A stretch of DNA of 35,131 nucleotides from Gammaproteobacteria bacterium (lineage in GTDB: Bacteria; Pseudomonadota; Gammaproteobacteria; CAIRSR01), in the NCBI GenBank assembly GCA_963575715.1, contig CAUYTW010000144.1:1-35131 (forward strand), read 5' to 3'. The notes beneath the pieces were generated by a model, which made no database searches, was not told where the DNA came from, and worked only from the letters and a program-made list of their open reading frames with translations. This document shows, piece by piece, positions 14,877-23,496 of the stretch. The first letter of the stretch is position 1. Every line of letters begins with the position of its first letter. The position numbers and the translations under genes were made by a program.

Positions 14877-16967
14877 TTAAGCCCCTTTCTTGGCGTTTGG
14901 ATTGTTCTTGTGATTTGGATTATCGGAAAGGATCCAGTCCTTGAGGATCTCGGATACCATTTTTGGTTCTTCCCTGATTAAGTACCGAATATGCTCTAGG
15001 GAGTCATCGTAATCATTTTTCTTATTAACTAGCCACGGTGGAAGCTCCGACTCATGACTGGGCGATGAGAGCGTCAAGTGATCTTCTGGTGGCCGTCCGC
15101 TTTCTTCTTCTGCGCCTTCCCCAGCGGGTCTGAGTTCACGGGTATCATATTCTTCTTCCTCTTCTTCTTCCTCATCGTCTTCTTCTCCATCCTGTTTTGC
15201 TGCTTTTTTCGCTTCTGTCCCTGAGTGTTCCAGGCCCGATGCCTCATCTGACGACGCATTCTCGGCTGACGAAGTTTTTTGCAGTGCTTCCAGTTCTTTT
15301 GCTTTTTCCTGCCTGGATTCTTCTTCCAATTCCAGATCTTCCTCGCCGATCATGTGGCGCATTACTGGGCGCACCACACCTAGGATTATTACCAGGATTA
15401 GCAGAGCTGCGAGTCCTTGTCGAAATAGCTCAATAGCCCAAGGTTGACGCCACAAGGGCAGCTCTTCAGTAGCCGAAGGTTCTTTTTCGAAATCGGGCAT
15501 GAAGGCCAAATTCACCACGCTGATGGCATCGCCACGCTGTGCGTCATAGCCCACCGCCTCGCGCACTAAGGCGCGAATACGTTCCATTTCTTCAGGAGAA
15601 CGAGATATTCGCAGGGGTGGATTAGTCCCGGGGCGAAAAGCATCATCAACTGCCACGGCAGCACTGATCCGACGTATTTGTCCAATCGGGCTGCGTGTAT
15701 GACTAATGGTGCGATCTACTTCGTAATTACGAGTCGCATGACGTTTGTTGGTAACTAAGCCGCCTGTTCCTATGCCTTGGGTGGCGACATTGCCTTTGCC
15801 GGCATCCGGTGGAGCACCTCCATTATTGAGCGCCTCGGGGACGGTCCCGGCTGCGGGCGGTTGGTTGGATAACGCCCCCGGAATACCCATCTCGTTTACT
15901 CCACGGCTTTGCTCATCTACGGTTTGTTCACTACGAAGCGATGGCTGGTCAGGATTGTAAACCTCACGGGTCTGCTCGGTATCACTGAAATCCATATCAA
16001 CGGTAACCTGGGCACGGATACCATTTATCCCCGCCAGCGGGGCGAGCATGTGTTCGATGCGTCTAATATAGGAATCTTCCACCCGATGAACGTGCTCAAA
16101 CTGCGCCTTGGTCAGGTCCATTTCCCGGGAAAAACTATCCTGTCGTGTCAACAATTCACCAGTTTGGTCGACCACAGTGACTCGGTTCGGTTCCAGTTGA
16201 GGAATGCTAGAAGCCACCAAGTGGACAATGGCTTCAACCTGGTTGCGATCTAAGTAACGCCCTGGGTGCATTTGTAGCATTACTGAAGCGCTGGGCTTTT
16301 CGCGGTCGCGCACAAATACCGATGGACGAGGGAGCGCAAGATGAACGCGAGCACTCTGGACGGCTGCCATGGTAAGAATGGAGTGAGCCAGTTCCCCCTC
16401 CAGAGCGCGTTGATAACGCGCTCCCTCCATGAATTGACTGGTGCCAAACGGAGATTGGTTATCAAGAATTTCAAAGCCACCTATCGGAGGAGTCTTGGGC
16501 AGACCCATGCCAGCAAGCCGAATACGTGTTGCATGAATTTCGCCCGCAGGCACAGTGAGGGCACCAGTAATGGGATCGATACGATAAGGAATATTATTTT
16601 TTTGCAGAGCTTCCACAATCTGAGCGGTATCGGTTTCCGCGAGTCCGCCGAAAAGAATTTGGTAGGGAGGCGGTTCCTTCCGCGACCACAGAATGATCAC
16701 GACAATAAAAGCCACGGCAGCGGCCAGACCCACCATCACGCCAACCTGATGCAGGCTAGGGAGCGCATTGAAACGTTCCAGGAAACGCGCCGCCAAAGGC
16801 AAACGGTTCGTCAACGTTTCAGAAATCATGCCAGGAACCATTGCAGTGCCCGCACTCCCGGGGGTATTTCCCGGTTGGATCGTGCTTGCGGAAATGGCTG
16901 TACCCGGTGTGGCTCCATTGCCGGCCAGACTGGTTCCCGCACGGTTGGTAAGTTCAGTGGCGGCCAT
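14877..16967 (-). CDS. fliF: Flagellar MS-ring protein FliF
   Basis: A 696-residue FliF, longer than E. coli FliF (552) because of an N-terminal Gly/Thr-rich stretch of about 60 residues and a long acidic linker near the C-terminus. Two membrane segments frame the periplasmic ring domains: VGVMVGLAAAVAFIVVIILW near residues 77-96 and ALLILVIILGVV near 535. Family motifs include YQILFGGLAETDTAQIVEAL, LPRPSVFVRDREKPSASVML and the conserved VTVDMDFSDTEQTREVYNP. After the second membrane segment the cytoplasmic tail holds EEDDEEEEEEEEYD and ends with the FliG-binding helix (660-679). It follows fliE by 25 bases and precedes the disordered-protein gene by 66. Confidence 0.95.
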   Translation of the reverse strand: MAATELTNRAGTSLAGNGATPGTAISASTIQPGNTPGSAGTAMVPGMISETLTNRLPLAARFLERFNALPSLHQVGVMVGLAAAVAFIVVIILWSRKEPPPYQILFGGLAETDTAQIVEALQKNNIPYRIDPITGALTVPAGEIHATRIRLAGMGLPKTPPIGGFEILDNQSPFGTSQFMEGARYQRALEGELAHSILTMAAVQSARVHLALPRPSVFVRDREKPSASVMLQMHPGRYLDRNQVEAIVHLVASSIPQLEPNRVTVVDQTGELLTRQDSFSREMDLTKAQFEHVHRVEDSYIRRIEHMLAPLAGINGIRAQVTVDMDFSDTEQTREVYNPDQPSLRSEQTVDEQSRGVNEMGIPGALSNQPPAAGTVPEALNNGGAPPDAGKGNVATQGIGTGGLVTNKRHATRNYEVDRTISHTRSPIGQIRRISAAVAVDDAFRPGTNPPLRISRSPEEMERIRALVREAVGYDAQRGDAISVVNLAFMPDFEKEPSATEELPLWRQPWAIELFRQGLAALLILVIILGVVRPVMRHMIGEEDLELEEESRQEKAKELEALQKTSSAENASSDEASGLEHSGTEAKKAAKQDGEEDDEEEEEEEEYDTRELRPAGEGAEEESGRPPEDHLTLSSPSHESELPPWLVNKKNDYDDSLEHIRYLIREEPKMVSEILKDWILSDNPNHKNNPNAKKGA

Positions 16968-16992
16968 GTAAAAATACTCTCAGAATAGATCG

Positions 16993-17325
16993 TTACACTT
17001 GCATGCTCATAATTTCTTGGTAGGCACTCACAAGCTTGTTGCGTACCTGAGTCATGGCCTGGAAAGAAATGTTCGCCTTTTGGCCAGCCACCATCACTTC
17101 GGGAAGATCGACACCAACCGCTCCGCGTTCAAAATCGGCAGAAAGCTTGGCAGAGTTTTGTTGAAGTTGATTGACCGCATCAATGGATTGGCGTAACAGA
17201 CTGGAAAAATTAGGAGGAGCAACCTCCGGTATAGGGGGAGCCGCCGGAGTCGGGGCACGACCCTGGGCCAGGGTCGCAGCGGCACGCATTTGTACAAGCA
17301 AGCCGTTGATATCGGTAGTATTCAT
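16993..17325 (-). CDS. fliE: Flagellar hook-basal body protein FliE
   Basis: A 110-residue FliE, which joins the MS ring to the rod. The C-terminal half is typical: FSSLLRQSIDAVNQLQ, then VDLPEVMVAGQKANISFQAMTQVRNKLVSAYQEIM, seen here as DLPEVMVA, KANISFQAMTQVRNK and YQEIM. I chose the ATG at 17325 because GGAG lies eight bases upstream; a TTG at 17346 is in frame but poorer. It is the first gene of the fliEFGH run and has a sigma-54-type promoter upstream, as in other gammaproteobacteria where FleQ activates fliE. Confidence 0.93.
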   Translation of the reverse strand: MNTTDINGLLVQMRAAATLAQGRAPTPAAPPIPEVAPPNFSSLLRQSIDAVNQLQQNSAKLSADFERGAVGVDLPEVMVAGQKANISFQAMTQVRNKLVSAYQEIMSMQV

Positions 17326-17421
17326 CGGATCGCGCTCCGTATTCAATAATATTGAAAGTATTACAATACCAAAAGGACGCGCTTACGCGTGTTAGCGAAA
17401 TGGTCGCGTTTACGACCTTAT

Positions 17422-17438
17422 AAGCAAATTTCGTTCCT
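17422..17438 (-). promoter_or_regulatory. Sigma-54-type promoter of fliE
   Basis: Read on the minus strand, AGGAACGAAATTTGCTT has the GG and GC dinucleotides exactly ten bases apart and matches most of the sigma-54 consensus (TGGCACG-N4-TTGC). It lies about 100 bases upstream of the fliE start, just after the end of fleQ. FleQ is a sigma-54 activator, so the pair makes sense. Confidence 0.65.
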
Positions 17439-17491
17439 GTTTAATATATGTTGTAATCAATCAATTATTTATTGTAATGACACGGATTGCG

Positions 17492-19012
17492 TCAAAAAGA
17501 TGACTCATCAATCTGACGATGCAGGCCATATTTCCGACATTTTTCCACTAACGTGGTGCGTCGCATTTTAAGGAAGTTAGCGGCATGGGCCACTACGCCG
17601 TCATTGCGTTCCAACGCCTGACGAATAAGACTTGATTCTAGGTTATTTAACAGTGTCTTGAGATCAATACCTTCCTCGGGTATTTCGGGGATGAGATTCG
17701 TCAACGGATCGTCGATCACTGCCTGGGTAAGGACCACGCGTTCTGTCTGACCTAGTGTTTCCGTGATGACAGGGACAGCAGGAAGAGATGGTTCAACATT
17801 GCCACGATACTTTAACGGCAGATCATGGACATCGACCAAGCTATAGGGATAAAGGATGGTTAGCCGCTCTACCAAATTAGACAGTTCGCGGACATTACCC
17901 GGCCAGGAATGACGGGCCAACACGCCCTTAGCGGCTTCTGTGAAGCGTATTGAGCCACGCTTTTCAGCTTCGAGACGGGCGACGATCTCATCAATGAGCA
18001 GAGGAATGTCCTCTGGGCGCTCGCGTAAAGGAGGGACTTCGATGGGAAAAACGTTGAGCCGATAGTAAAGATCATCTCGAAACTGCCCAACGCTGATCAG
18101 ACTTTCCAGGTTGCGGTGAGTGGCTGCGATGATACGGACATCTGCTTGGAGGGTTTTGGTGCCGCCAACGCGCTCGAAACAACGTTCTTGCAGCACGCGC
18201 AGGAGTTTAACTTGCATGGTCAAACTCATGTCGCCAATTTCGTCTAGGAACAAAGTACCGCCTTCGGCCAGCTCAAAACGGCCAGGCCGGGCGCTAATTG
18301 CCCCAGTAAAGGCCCCCTTCTCGTGACCAAAAAGTTCACTTTCCAGAAGATCGGCGGGAATGGCCCCGCAATTGACGGGAACGAACGGACCTTGGCGACG
18401 GTTCGAGTTATCGTGAAGGTTGCGTGCTACTACCTCCTTGCCGGTACCTGATTCGCCCAAAATAAGCACCGAGGTGCCAGTGCCCGCTACTTGCCGCATT
18501 AGCTCACGAATAGAACGTAAAGCGGGACTCGTACCGACCATCCGCCGCAAGGCCAGGCTGGATGGGCGTTGGGTATTGCTCCGACGCTGACTTTCACGAT
18601 GAAGGCGCGCATTTTGCAATGCATTGGTAAGCTGTTGAAAACGTACTGGATATTCCAGCTTACTTAATACTGAAGCATTCACATCGCGTCCGAGGGAGAC
18701 TTCCTCTCCCAGCCCCATTACCAAGACCACAGGCAATGATGGATCACGGACCCGAATTTGACGTAACCCTTCTGCGCGTGGCAAATCGCAGTGACCAAGA
18801 AGCACTGCCTCAAGTTCCTCGAACGCGGAAAGATTGTTCAAAGCCTCTTTGATATCCTTGGCGAGCAGTGCCTGGTAATCGATGAACTCGATGACCGCTT
18901 TTAACTCCTGACGTCGCCCAGCATCGGTCTCGATGATTAAAACGGATTTGCCAGACCCGATGGCGCTGGACTTGTCGGATTTAGGCTTATTGTGCATGAA
19001 TTTATCGGGCAT
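17492..19012 (-). CDS. fleQ: Sigma-54-dependent flagellar master regulator FleQ
   Basis: A 506-residue regulator. The N-terminal domain ([14 protein letters not shown]..., about 25-130) is receiver-like but lacks a clear phosphorylation aspartate, as in Pseudomonas FleQ. The AAA+ domain has Walker A GESGTGKE, the sigma-54 contact loop GAFTGA, and Walker [11 protein letters not shown]. The C-terminal helix-turn-helix ([22 protein letters not shown]) closely follows FleQ. I prefer the ATG at 19012, with GGAG eight bases upstream; an upstream ATG at 19051 is possible. It lies directly upstream of fliE and probably activates it. In Pseudomonas FleQ responds to c-di-GMP; whether this one does cannot be read here. 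Confidence 0.92.
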   Translation of the reverse strand: MPDKFMHNKPKSDKSSAIGSGKSVLIIETDAGRRQELKAVIEFIDYQALLAKDIKEALNNLSAFEELEAVLLGHCDLPRAEGLRQIRVRDPSLPVVLVMGLGEEVSLGRDVNASVLSKLEYPVRFQQLTNALQNARLHRESQRRSNTQRPSSLALRRMVGTSPALRSIRELMRQVAGTGTSVLILGESGTGKEVVARNLHDNSNRRQGPFVPVNCGAIPADLLESELFGHEKGAFTGAISARPGRFELAEGGTLFLDEIGDMSLTMQVKLLRVLQERCFERVGGTKTLQADVRIIAATHRNLESLISVGQFRDDLYYRLNVFPIEVPPLRERPEDIPLLIDEIVARLEAEKRGSIRFTEAAKGVLARHSWPGNVRELSNLVERLTILYPYSLVDVHDLPLKYRGNVEPSLPAVPVITETLGQTERVVLTQAVIDDPLTNLIPEIPEEGIDLKTLLNNLESSLIRQALERNDGVVAHAANFLKMRRTTLVEKCRKYGLHRQIDESSF

Positions 19013-19051
19013 GACGTTGCTCCGTGATTGTTTAGAACCCGCGAACTCCAT

Positions 19052-19971
19052 CCGCTGAAGAGGAAATCTGTCGCTGTTCCCGATAGAGATGCAAATGCCC
19101 AGCCAAGATTTTGTCGTTCATTAAAGTATTATACGTCAAGGTGTTGAACCAAAGATGAATCGATTGTCAAAAAGTCGTAAAAAATAATTGTAGATTAAAT
19201 TTATTAACAATTAAAATTAGTCAACTAATTTTTAGTTTACTTAATCGTAAGAATGCAACTATTGTTTCGAAAACGCAATGGTATGTATCATAAAAACAAC
19301 AAATTATATGATAATAGATATAAATGAAATTTTATTATTATTTTATCAACGGTTATGCGCACCCTTCCGTTTGTTGTCTTTTTGTAAAAATCAATACATC
19401 TTACAAAAATACAACTTTTGTTATTTAACCCAAGTTGACACCTAATTTGTGGTGGCAAGGTTTTCGCTACAACGCCCGCAGTGGAATGCGGCTTCAAGGG
19501 TATAGAGGGCAATTTTGGTTATTTAATAAAGCTAATTTCCACAATGACAGAAACCGTAAACATATTTTGATTATAATAATTAATTAGCGGTCGACGGCAG
19601 ATTTTGGTTGTCCGTCTTGCGTCGATGCGTTGCGATTTTGAGGGCGTCGCGCTACCATTACTTTTGGGGTAGGGTATGCGATTCTGTAAAGAAAACTCGA
19701 AAGAGCAGATAAAATCCGCCGGGCAATGTCGACCGATTAAGTCGTTACGGGCAATAGGTCCGAACGTTTGGAAGACGATAACACTAAGCACCGATTGTAA
19801 TACCACAATTGAAATGTGGGCGTCCGATGAATCGCAAACTACCCAATGCGCAGTAGGTCATCATGGATGACGACCGATAAGCATACGGTGCGGACTCCAA
19901 CCAACACTATAAAGGCAGCGTTTCCTCCCTTAAGACCTTAGAGATTGAGGAATTTCCACGCTGAAAATTCT
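19052..19971. other. Long non-coding region between fleQ and ilvE
   Basis: Bases 19130-19440 are very AT-rich, with no gene. From 19450 to 19945 the composition is more mixed and includes AAGGTTTTCGCTACAACG and CCGCA/TGCGG hairpin sequences near 19458-19495 that loosely resemble repeat D. Small open frames at 19519-19806 and 19676-19870 do not look like known proteins. Promoters of fleQ and ilvE must lie here. I do not recognise any RNA gene. Confidence 0.4.
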
Positions 19972-20895
19972 ATGAACATGGCTGATCGCGATGGTTTTAT
20001 TTGGCTAGATGGAGAGATGATTCCTTGGCGTGAGGCAAGGATTCATGTGTTGACCCATTCTCTACATTACGGAATGGGGGTGTTTGAGGGTGTACGTGCT
20101 TATGAAACCGAAAAGGGCACTGCTATCTTTCGTTTAGTGGACCACACGGATCGACTCTTTCGGTCGGCTCATATTTTGGCGATGAACATCCCTTATTCAC
20201 GTTCGACATTAATCGATGCTCAAAAAGCTGTGGTGCGCGCAAATGGTCTGAAGTCAGGTTATATCCGTCCGTTGTGTTTTTATGGTTCAGAAGGCATGGG
20301 ACTACGCGCCGACAACTTGCGTGTTCATGCGATGGTGGCAGCCTGGGAATGGGGAGCATACCTGGGTAAAGAAGGAATCGAGAGTGGCATTCGAGTACAT
20401 ACGTCTTCCTTTACCCGGCACCACGTCAATGTCAGCATGTGCAAAGCCAAGGCCACCGGACACTATATCAACTCGATGTTAGCCTTGCGCGAGGCGATTT
20501 CCTGCGGTTGCGAGGAAGCGTTATTATTGGACGTGAATGGATTCGTTGCCGAAGGGAGCGGCGAAAATATCTTCATCGTGCGTAATGGCGTCCTTTATAC
20601 CCCTGAATTAACTTCAGCTTTAGAGGGAATTACTCGTGATACGGTAATTCGCCTTGCCCATGACGCTAATTTTACCGTTCATGAACGACGTATCACCCGC
20701 GACGAGGTTTATGTAGCGGATGAAGCATTTTTTACGGGTACTGCCGCCGAAGTCACTCCAATTCGAGAATTGGATGGACGAGAAATTGGCTGTCATCGTG
20801 GTCGTGGCCCCATCACCGAACATCTTCAGTCATTGTACTTTGATCAAGTTCATGGACGGCGCGAGCCTTATTCGGAATGGCTTACTTTAGTTTGA
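19972..20895 (+). CDS. ilvE: Branched-chain amino acid aminotransferase
   Basis: A 307-residue PLP enzyme of fold type IV that transfers the amino group between glutamate and the keto acids of leucine, isoleucine and valine. The start MNMADRDGFIWLDGE matches the Pseudomonas-type N-terminus, so I take the ATG at 19972 and not the upstream TTG. Family motifs: THSLHYGMGVFEGVRAY near residue 30, RPLCFYGS near 98, NVSMCKAKATGHYINSMLALREA with the PLP lysine near 160, EGSGENIFIVRNG near 195, and EALEGITRDTVI-like ALEGITRDTVIRL. GTAAEVTPI is also present. Length is the family's usual. It shares no operon with neighbours in the window. Confidence 0.95.
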   Translation: MNMADRDGFIWLDGEMIPWREARIHVLTHSLHYGMGVFEGVRAYETEKGTAIFRLVDHTDRLFRSAHILAMNIPYSRSTLIDAQKAVVRANGLKSGYIRPLCFYGSEGMGLRADNLRVHAMVAAWEWGAYLGKEGIESGIRVHTSSFTRHHVNVSMCKAKATGHYINSMLALREAISCGCEEALLLDVNGFVAEGSGENIFIVRNGVLYTPELTSALEGITRDTVIRLAHDANFTVHERRITRDEVYVADEAFFTGTAAEVTPIRELDGREIGCHRGRGPITEHLQSLYFDQVHGRREPYSEWLTLV

Positions 20896-20962
20896 CACTC
20901 CCACGAATAAATTGGTGGAGATTCTTGATGACACCATGAATTCCAGTTAAGAATGATGTTTG
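20896..20962 (+). repeat. Dispersed repeat C, copy 2
   Basis: Starts directly after the stop of ilvE with CTCCCACGAATAAATTGG, then ATTCTTGATGACACCATGAA and a degenerate tail. It is the forward form of the block at 931-990 and 28944-29002. A possible hairpin at its start may double as the ilvE terminator. Confidence 0.75.
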
Positions 20963-21126
20963 ACATCTACCTGGGAAGGCTCAACCGAAATGGAGGTCAT
21001 ATCAAGCAACTTTGGTCAGTGTCAGTGGCTCTACTACGCTCGGTAATGTTACCGTCCGTAGATACTTGGCTGCCGACGGTGATGATGCACCGGAACCATT
21101 TAATTCAAGGCTGCCATAGCTTTTAA
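20953..21126 (+). other. Possible small reading frame linked to repeat C (57 codons)
   Basis: Begins in the repeat C tail (MMFDIYLGRLNRNGGHIKQ...) and ends at TAA 21126. The similar frame at 28770-28955, next to repeat C copy 3, begins MPRVTLYDDLKKRTRFKGHIKQ. The two share a 16-base identity, GGTCATATCAAGCAAC (20995-21010 and 28904-28889), and the similar blocks CTACTACGCTCG and CCACTACGTTCC. So repeat C is part of a longer unit of about 230 bases. Protein similarity beyond GHIKQ is poor. Whether it is translated is unknown. Confidence 0.35.
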
Positions 21127-21180
21127 ACATGCACAAGGTTTTACGCCCGAGACTTCACCGGGCAACCGCATACCTTAACT
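21127..21180 (+). repeat. Dispersed repeat D, copy 1
   Basis: AAGGTTTTACGCCCGAGACT then CACCGGGCAACCGCATACCT. It aligns with 30843-30898 (AAGGTTTTATTCCGCAAAGA, CTTACGGAAACCGCATACTT). The central arms differ but both pair: GCCCG/CGGGC here, TTCCG/CGGAA there. This shows that the hairpin is kept. Confidence 0.55.
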
Positions 21181-21404
21181 TGTTAAAGAGCATTAAAATT
21201 TTAACATCAATGCAGCGCATGACGAAAATCAAAAAATATTTGAACGCGATTCATCCTGCCCGGCTAAACCCAGTGACTCTCTCGCTATTTTACTGTAAAA
21301 TTTATTATAATTTATAATTCATTGAATTATTAAATAAATTCACAATCGATGGTGAAAGACTTCACCGAAGTAAGCAATTCAATTACTATTTAAGAGCTGG
21401 AATA

Positions 21405-21488
21405 AAACCGGTATTTTAACGACGGTTGCAAAAATCGTCTCCTTTCATCCCTACGGCTAAAGCCGGAAATTTTTCGGAGATCTAGATG
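21405..21488 (+). promoter_or_regulatory. Hairpin leader element HL-4 (zf-CHCC gene leader)
   Basis: Plus-strand copy. GACGGTT/AATCGTC makes the second hairpin; GUCUCC (21437-21442) pairs with GGAGAU (21476-21481, one G-U) around the inner CGGCTAAAGCCG hairpin. GGAGATCTAGATG provides the ribosome binding site and start codon of the next gene. Its presence on the other strand in the same sense relative to its gene argues for a function or insertion preference tied to gene starts. Confidence 0.75.
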
Positions 21489-21707
21489 CTCAAGATCCAT
21501 ACTACCCATTCGACTCCTTCCCGTGCGTCCACTGTGGCTAACGCGGAACTTCTATGTAACGTTACTCGCGCTGATCTTCCCCTTCACTGTCCAATGCCGG
21601 GTACCACCTCGTGGAATTCTCATCCTCGCGTGTACCTGTCATTCGATGGACAGGAACGAACGAATTGTCCTTATTGTGGAACGGAGTATGTTCTTTCCAA
21701 GGACTAA
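21486..21707 (+). CDS. Small zinc-binding protein of the zf-CHCC family
   Basis: A 73-residue protein. The C-terminal 45 residues carry the zf-CHCC signature: LPLHCPMPGTTSWNSHPRVY, then FDGQERTNCPYCGTEY with two cysteines in CPYC, plus the earlier Cys and His of CPMP and SHPRV as zinc ligands. This family is related to the small zinc subunit of mitochondrial complex I (NDUFS6), but in gammaproteobacteria it usually occurs as a stand-alone protein near ilvE or waaF-type genes, and its role is not settled. The start lies in the leader element. Confidence 0.88.
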   Translation: MLKIHTTHSTPSRASTVANAELLCNVTRADLPLHCPMPGTTSWNSHPRVYLSFDGQERTNCPYCGTEYVLSKD

Positions 21708-21954
21708 TTGTACCGTTAGTCCGCTGGCGCTATTACATGGTTAACAGAGCACGGCGGTTAGCGTTACCGCTCATTCCACTTCCGGTACAGAAATCACGTT
21801 TGCATTGGAATTTTCGCAATTCTTGCTGGAAGGCGTGTGCAAGTGTCTTAATTAACAAGTCGAATTGCCGAATAACTAGATTCTACGTTGATTTTCGTTA
21901 ATGCTGCATATGATTACCGGTCAAAATGCCTATCAACGGAGAGCGAATTATTAG
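21708..21954. other. Short intergenic region
   Basis: Between the zf-CHCC gene and the SPFH gene. I see no gene. At 21925-21945 it holds GCCTATCAACGGAGAGCGAA, which also serves as the ribosome binding region of the SPFH gene and is nearly repeated at 23413-23433. Confidence 0.4.
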
Positions 21955-22941
21955 ATGAATATGTTTAATATGATGTTTGAAGCAGGATTTATGCAAAAAA
22001 ATACCTTTCAATATAAAAATATTTTTATAATTTGGATAATTATTTTAACGGCTGTTATTATCTTAAACGCCTCGTGGTATAAAGTTGAACAAACCGAGCG
22101 CGCCAATGTAAGACGCTTTGGTGTAGCTCAATATCTTAAACCTCTTCAGCCAGGTTTTTATTTGAAAATACCTTTTATAGATGTCGTTGATAAAATTCAA
22201 ATATCTTTAACTACGCTGCATATTCCACTTTTTGAAGTAACTACCATCGATAATCAAAAAATTACTATTGAAGAAAATTTCAATTACACTATTCCGGAAG
22301 AAAATATCTATCATGTGATGTATGAAATTGGACGCGCTGGAAATGCTGATATTGATAGTCAAGTCATTCCTGTAGTTAAAGATCGCACGGCTAGAGTTTT
22401 TGCCAGTCAAAATATGGCAAATATCAATGCCACTCGTCCCGCTATTCAAAATGAAATTGAAAGGATTGTGTCGCAATCAGTAGAAAGTCTTTTCGGGATT
22501 CAACCTCATAGTTTACAAATAGCCGGAATAATTCCATCTGCTGCGTTTATGGCGTCCAATGAAGCGGCAGTTAAGGCAAAAAATGAAGCCGTAGCAGCAG
22601 AAAACACTAAAAGAACCAGACAATTTGAAGCTGATCAAATTGTCATCAAAGCTAAAGGTGATGCCGATTCAGCAATTGAAGCAGCACGAGGACGTTCGCA
22701 ATCAATTTTATTGGAAGCGCAAGCTAATAAAACCAAACAGATTTTAGAGGGTGAAGGATTAGAATCACGCTTGACTGCAGAAATAAAACCATTTGGTTCA
22801 ACAGATAAATATATTGAATACTTAAAAGCTAAAGTTTTATTAAACTGGAACGGACAACAACCACAGGTCATTGCCGGATCCGGTAGTTCAACAAACTTGA
22901 TTCTTCCTATACCTGGTAATAATGTTGTTAATACTAAATAA
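21955..22941 (+). CDS. SPFH/band-7 (prohibitin-like) membrane protein
   Basis: A 328-residue protein with one N-terminal membrane segment (IFIIWIIILTAVIILNASW, about 24-42) followed by an SPFH domain: YKVEQTERANVRRFGVAQYL, LQPGFYLKIPFIDVVDKI, then a charged helix rich in Ala, Glu and Lys (AAVKAKNEAVAAENTKRTRQ) that should form a coiled coil, and a Pro/Asn-rich tail. Such proteins form large rings at the inner membrane and often govern membrane proteases (HflK/HflC). There is no hflX/hflB context, so I do not assign a specific name. The ATG has GGAGAG about 12 bases upstream. The DNA is clearly richer in A+T than its neighbours. Confidence 0.85.
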   Translation: MNMFNMMFEAGFMQKNTFQYKNIFIIWIIILTAVIILNASWYKVEQTERANVRRFGVAQYLKPLQPGFYLKIPFIDVVDKIQISLTTLHIPLFEVTTIDNQKITIEENFNYTIPEENIYHVMYEIGRAGNADIDSQVIPVVKDRTARVFASQNMANINATRPAIQNEIERIVSQSVESLFGIQPHSLQIAGIIPSAAFMASNEAAVKAKNEAVAAENTKRTRQFEADQIVIKAKGDADSAIEAARGRSQSILLEAQANKTKQILEGEGLESRLTAEIKPFGSTDKYIEYLKAKVLLNWNGQQPQVIAGSGSSTNLILPIPGNNVVNTK

Positions 22942-22973
22942 TTATTTGTTTAATTAAGGAGCTCCTGATATTT

Positions 22974-23411
22974 ATGACTAATAAATTAGCGACTAAACGA
23001 TTTTTAATCGCAATTGGACTTGGTGGATTATTCGGATTGTTATGTGTTTCTTTAGCCGCTTATCATCAACCGGAAATTGCTAATCTATTTAATCCATTAT
23101 TTTGGACCATTTTTAGCGATCGCGTTTTAATTGGCATAATGGTAGCAGGAGCCGGGGTTTTTACTGTGGATCCATTACTTGGATGGCATTATCTTCCTTG
23201 TTTACGTGGTAGCTGGATAGGAATTTTAGTATCGGTTCCTCTGGCCGCAGGCTCGATGACTAGCCCTCCACCGTCGAATATGTCTCACTGGATGATCTTT
23301 GGCATTACTCTATTGGCTGGCGCAATTTATGGCGCAATTATTGACGTTACTACAACTCGTATCGCCGGTCAGGGTAAAATATTAATAGAAGACTCTAGTT
23401 GCAGGCTGTAA
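22974..23411 (+). CDS. Small integral membrane protein of unknown function
   Basis: A 145-residue protein with about four hydrophobic segments (FLIAIGLGGLFGLLCVSLAA, VLIGIMVAGAGVF, LRGSWIGILVSVPLAAG and MIFGITLLAGAIYGAII). No domain is recognised. It follows the SPFH gene by 32 bases, with AAGGAGCTCC about 12 bases ahead of the ATG, and probably forms an operon with it. It could be a membrane partner of the SPFH ring, which is only inferred from position. Confidence 0.75.
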   Translation: MTNKLATKRFLIAIGLGGLFGLLCVSLAAYHQPEIANLFNPLFWTIFSDRVLIGIMVAGAGVFTVDPLLGWHYLPCLRGSWIGILVSVPLAAGSMTSPPPSNMSHWMIFGITLLAGAIYGAIIDVTTTRIAGQGKILIEDSSCRL

Positions 23412-23496
23412 AGCCTATCAACAGAGAGCGAAACGTTATAGATAACTTTGCACAAGTTTTTAGAAAGTAGTTACAACTGACTGGGGTGGGTGACAA

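Noticed and set aside
19519-19870. Possible small gene or RNA before ilvE
   Set aside because: Both strands have short open frames, but neither product resembles a protein, and I could not match the region to tmRNA, SRP RNA, RNase P RNA or 6S RNA.
20974-21120. Frame reading QATLVSVSGSTTLGNV as a fragment of a surface protein
   Set aside because: The same DNA is better explained as the extension of repeat C, since it aligns with the minus strand at 28770-28930 in a different frame.
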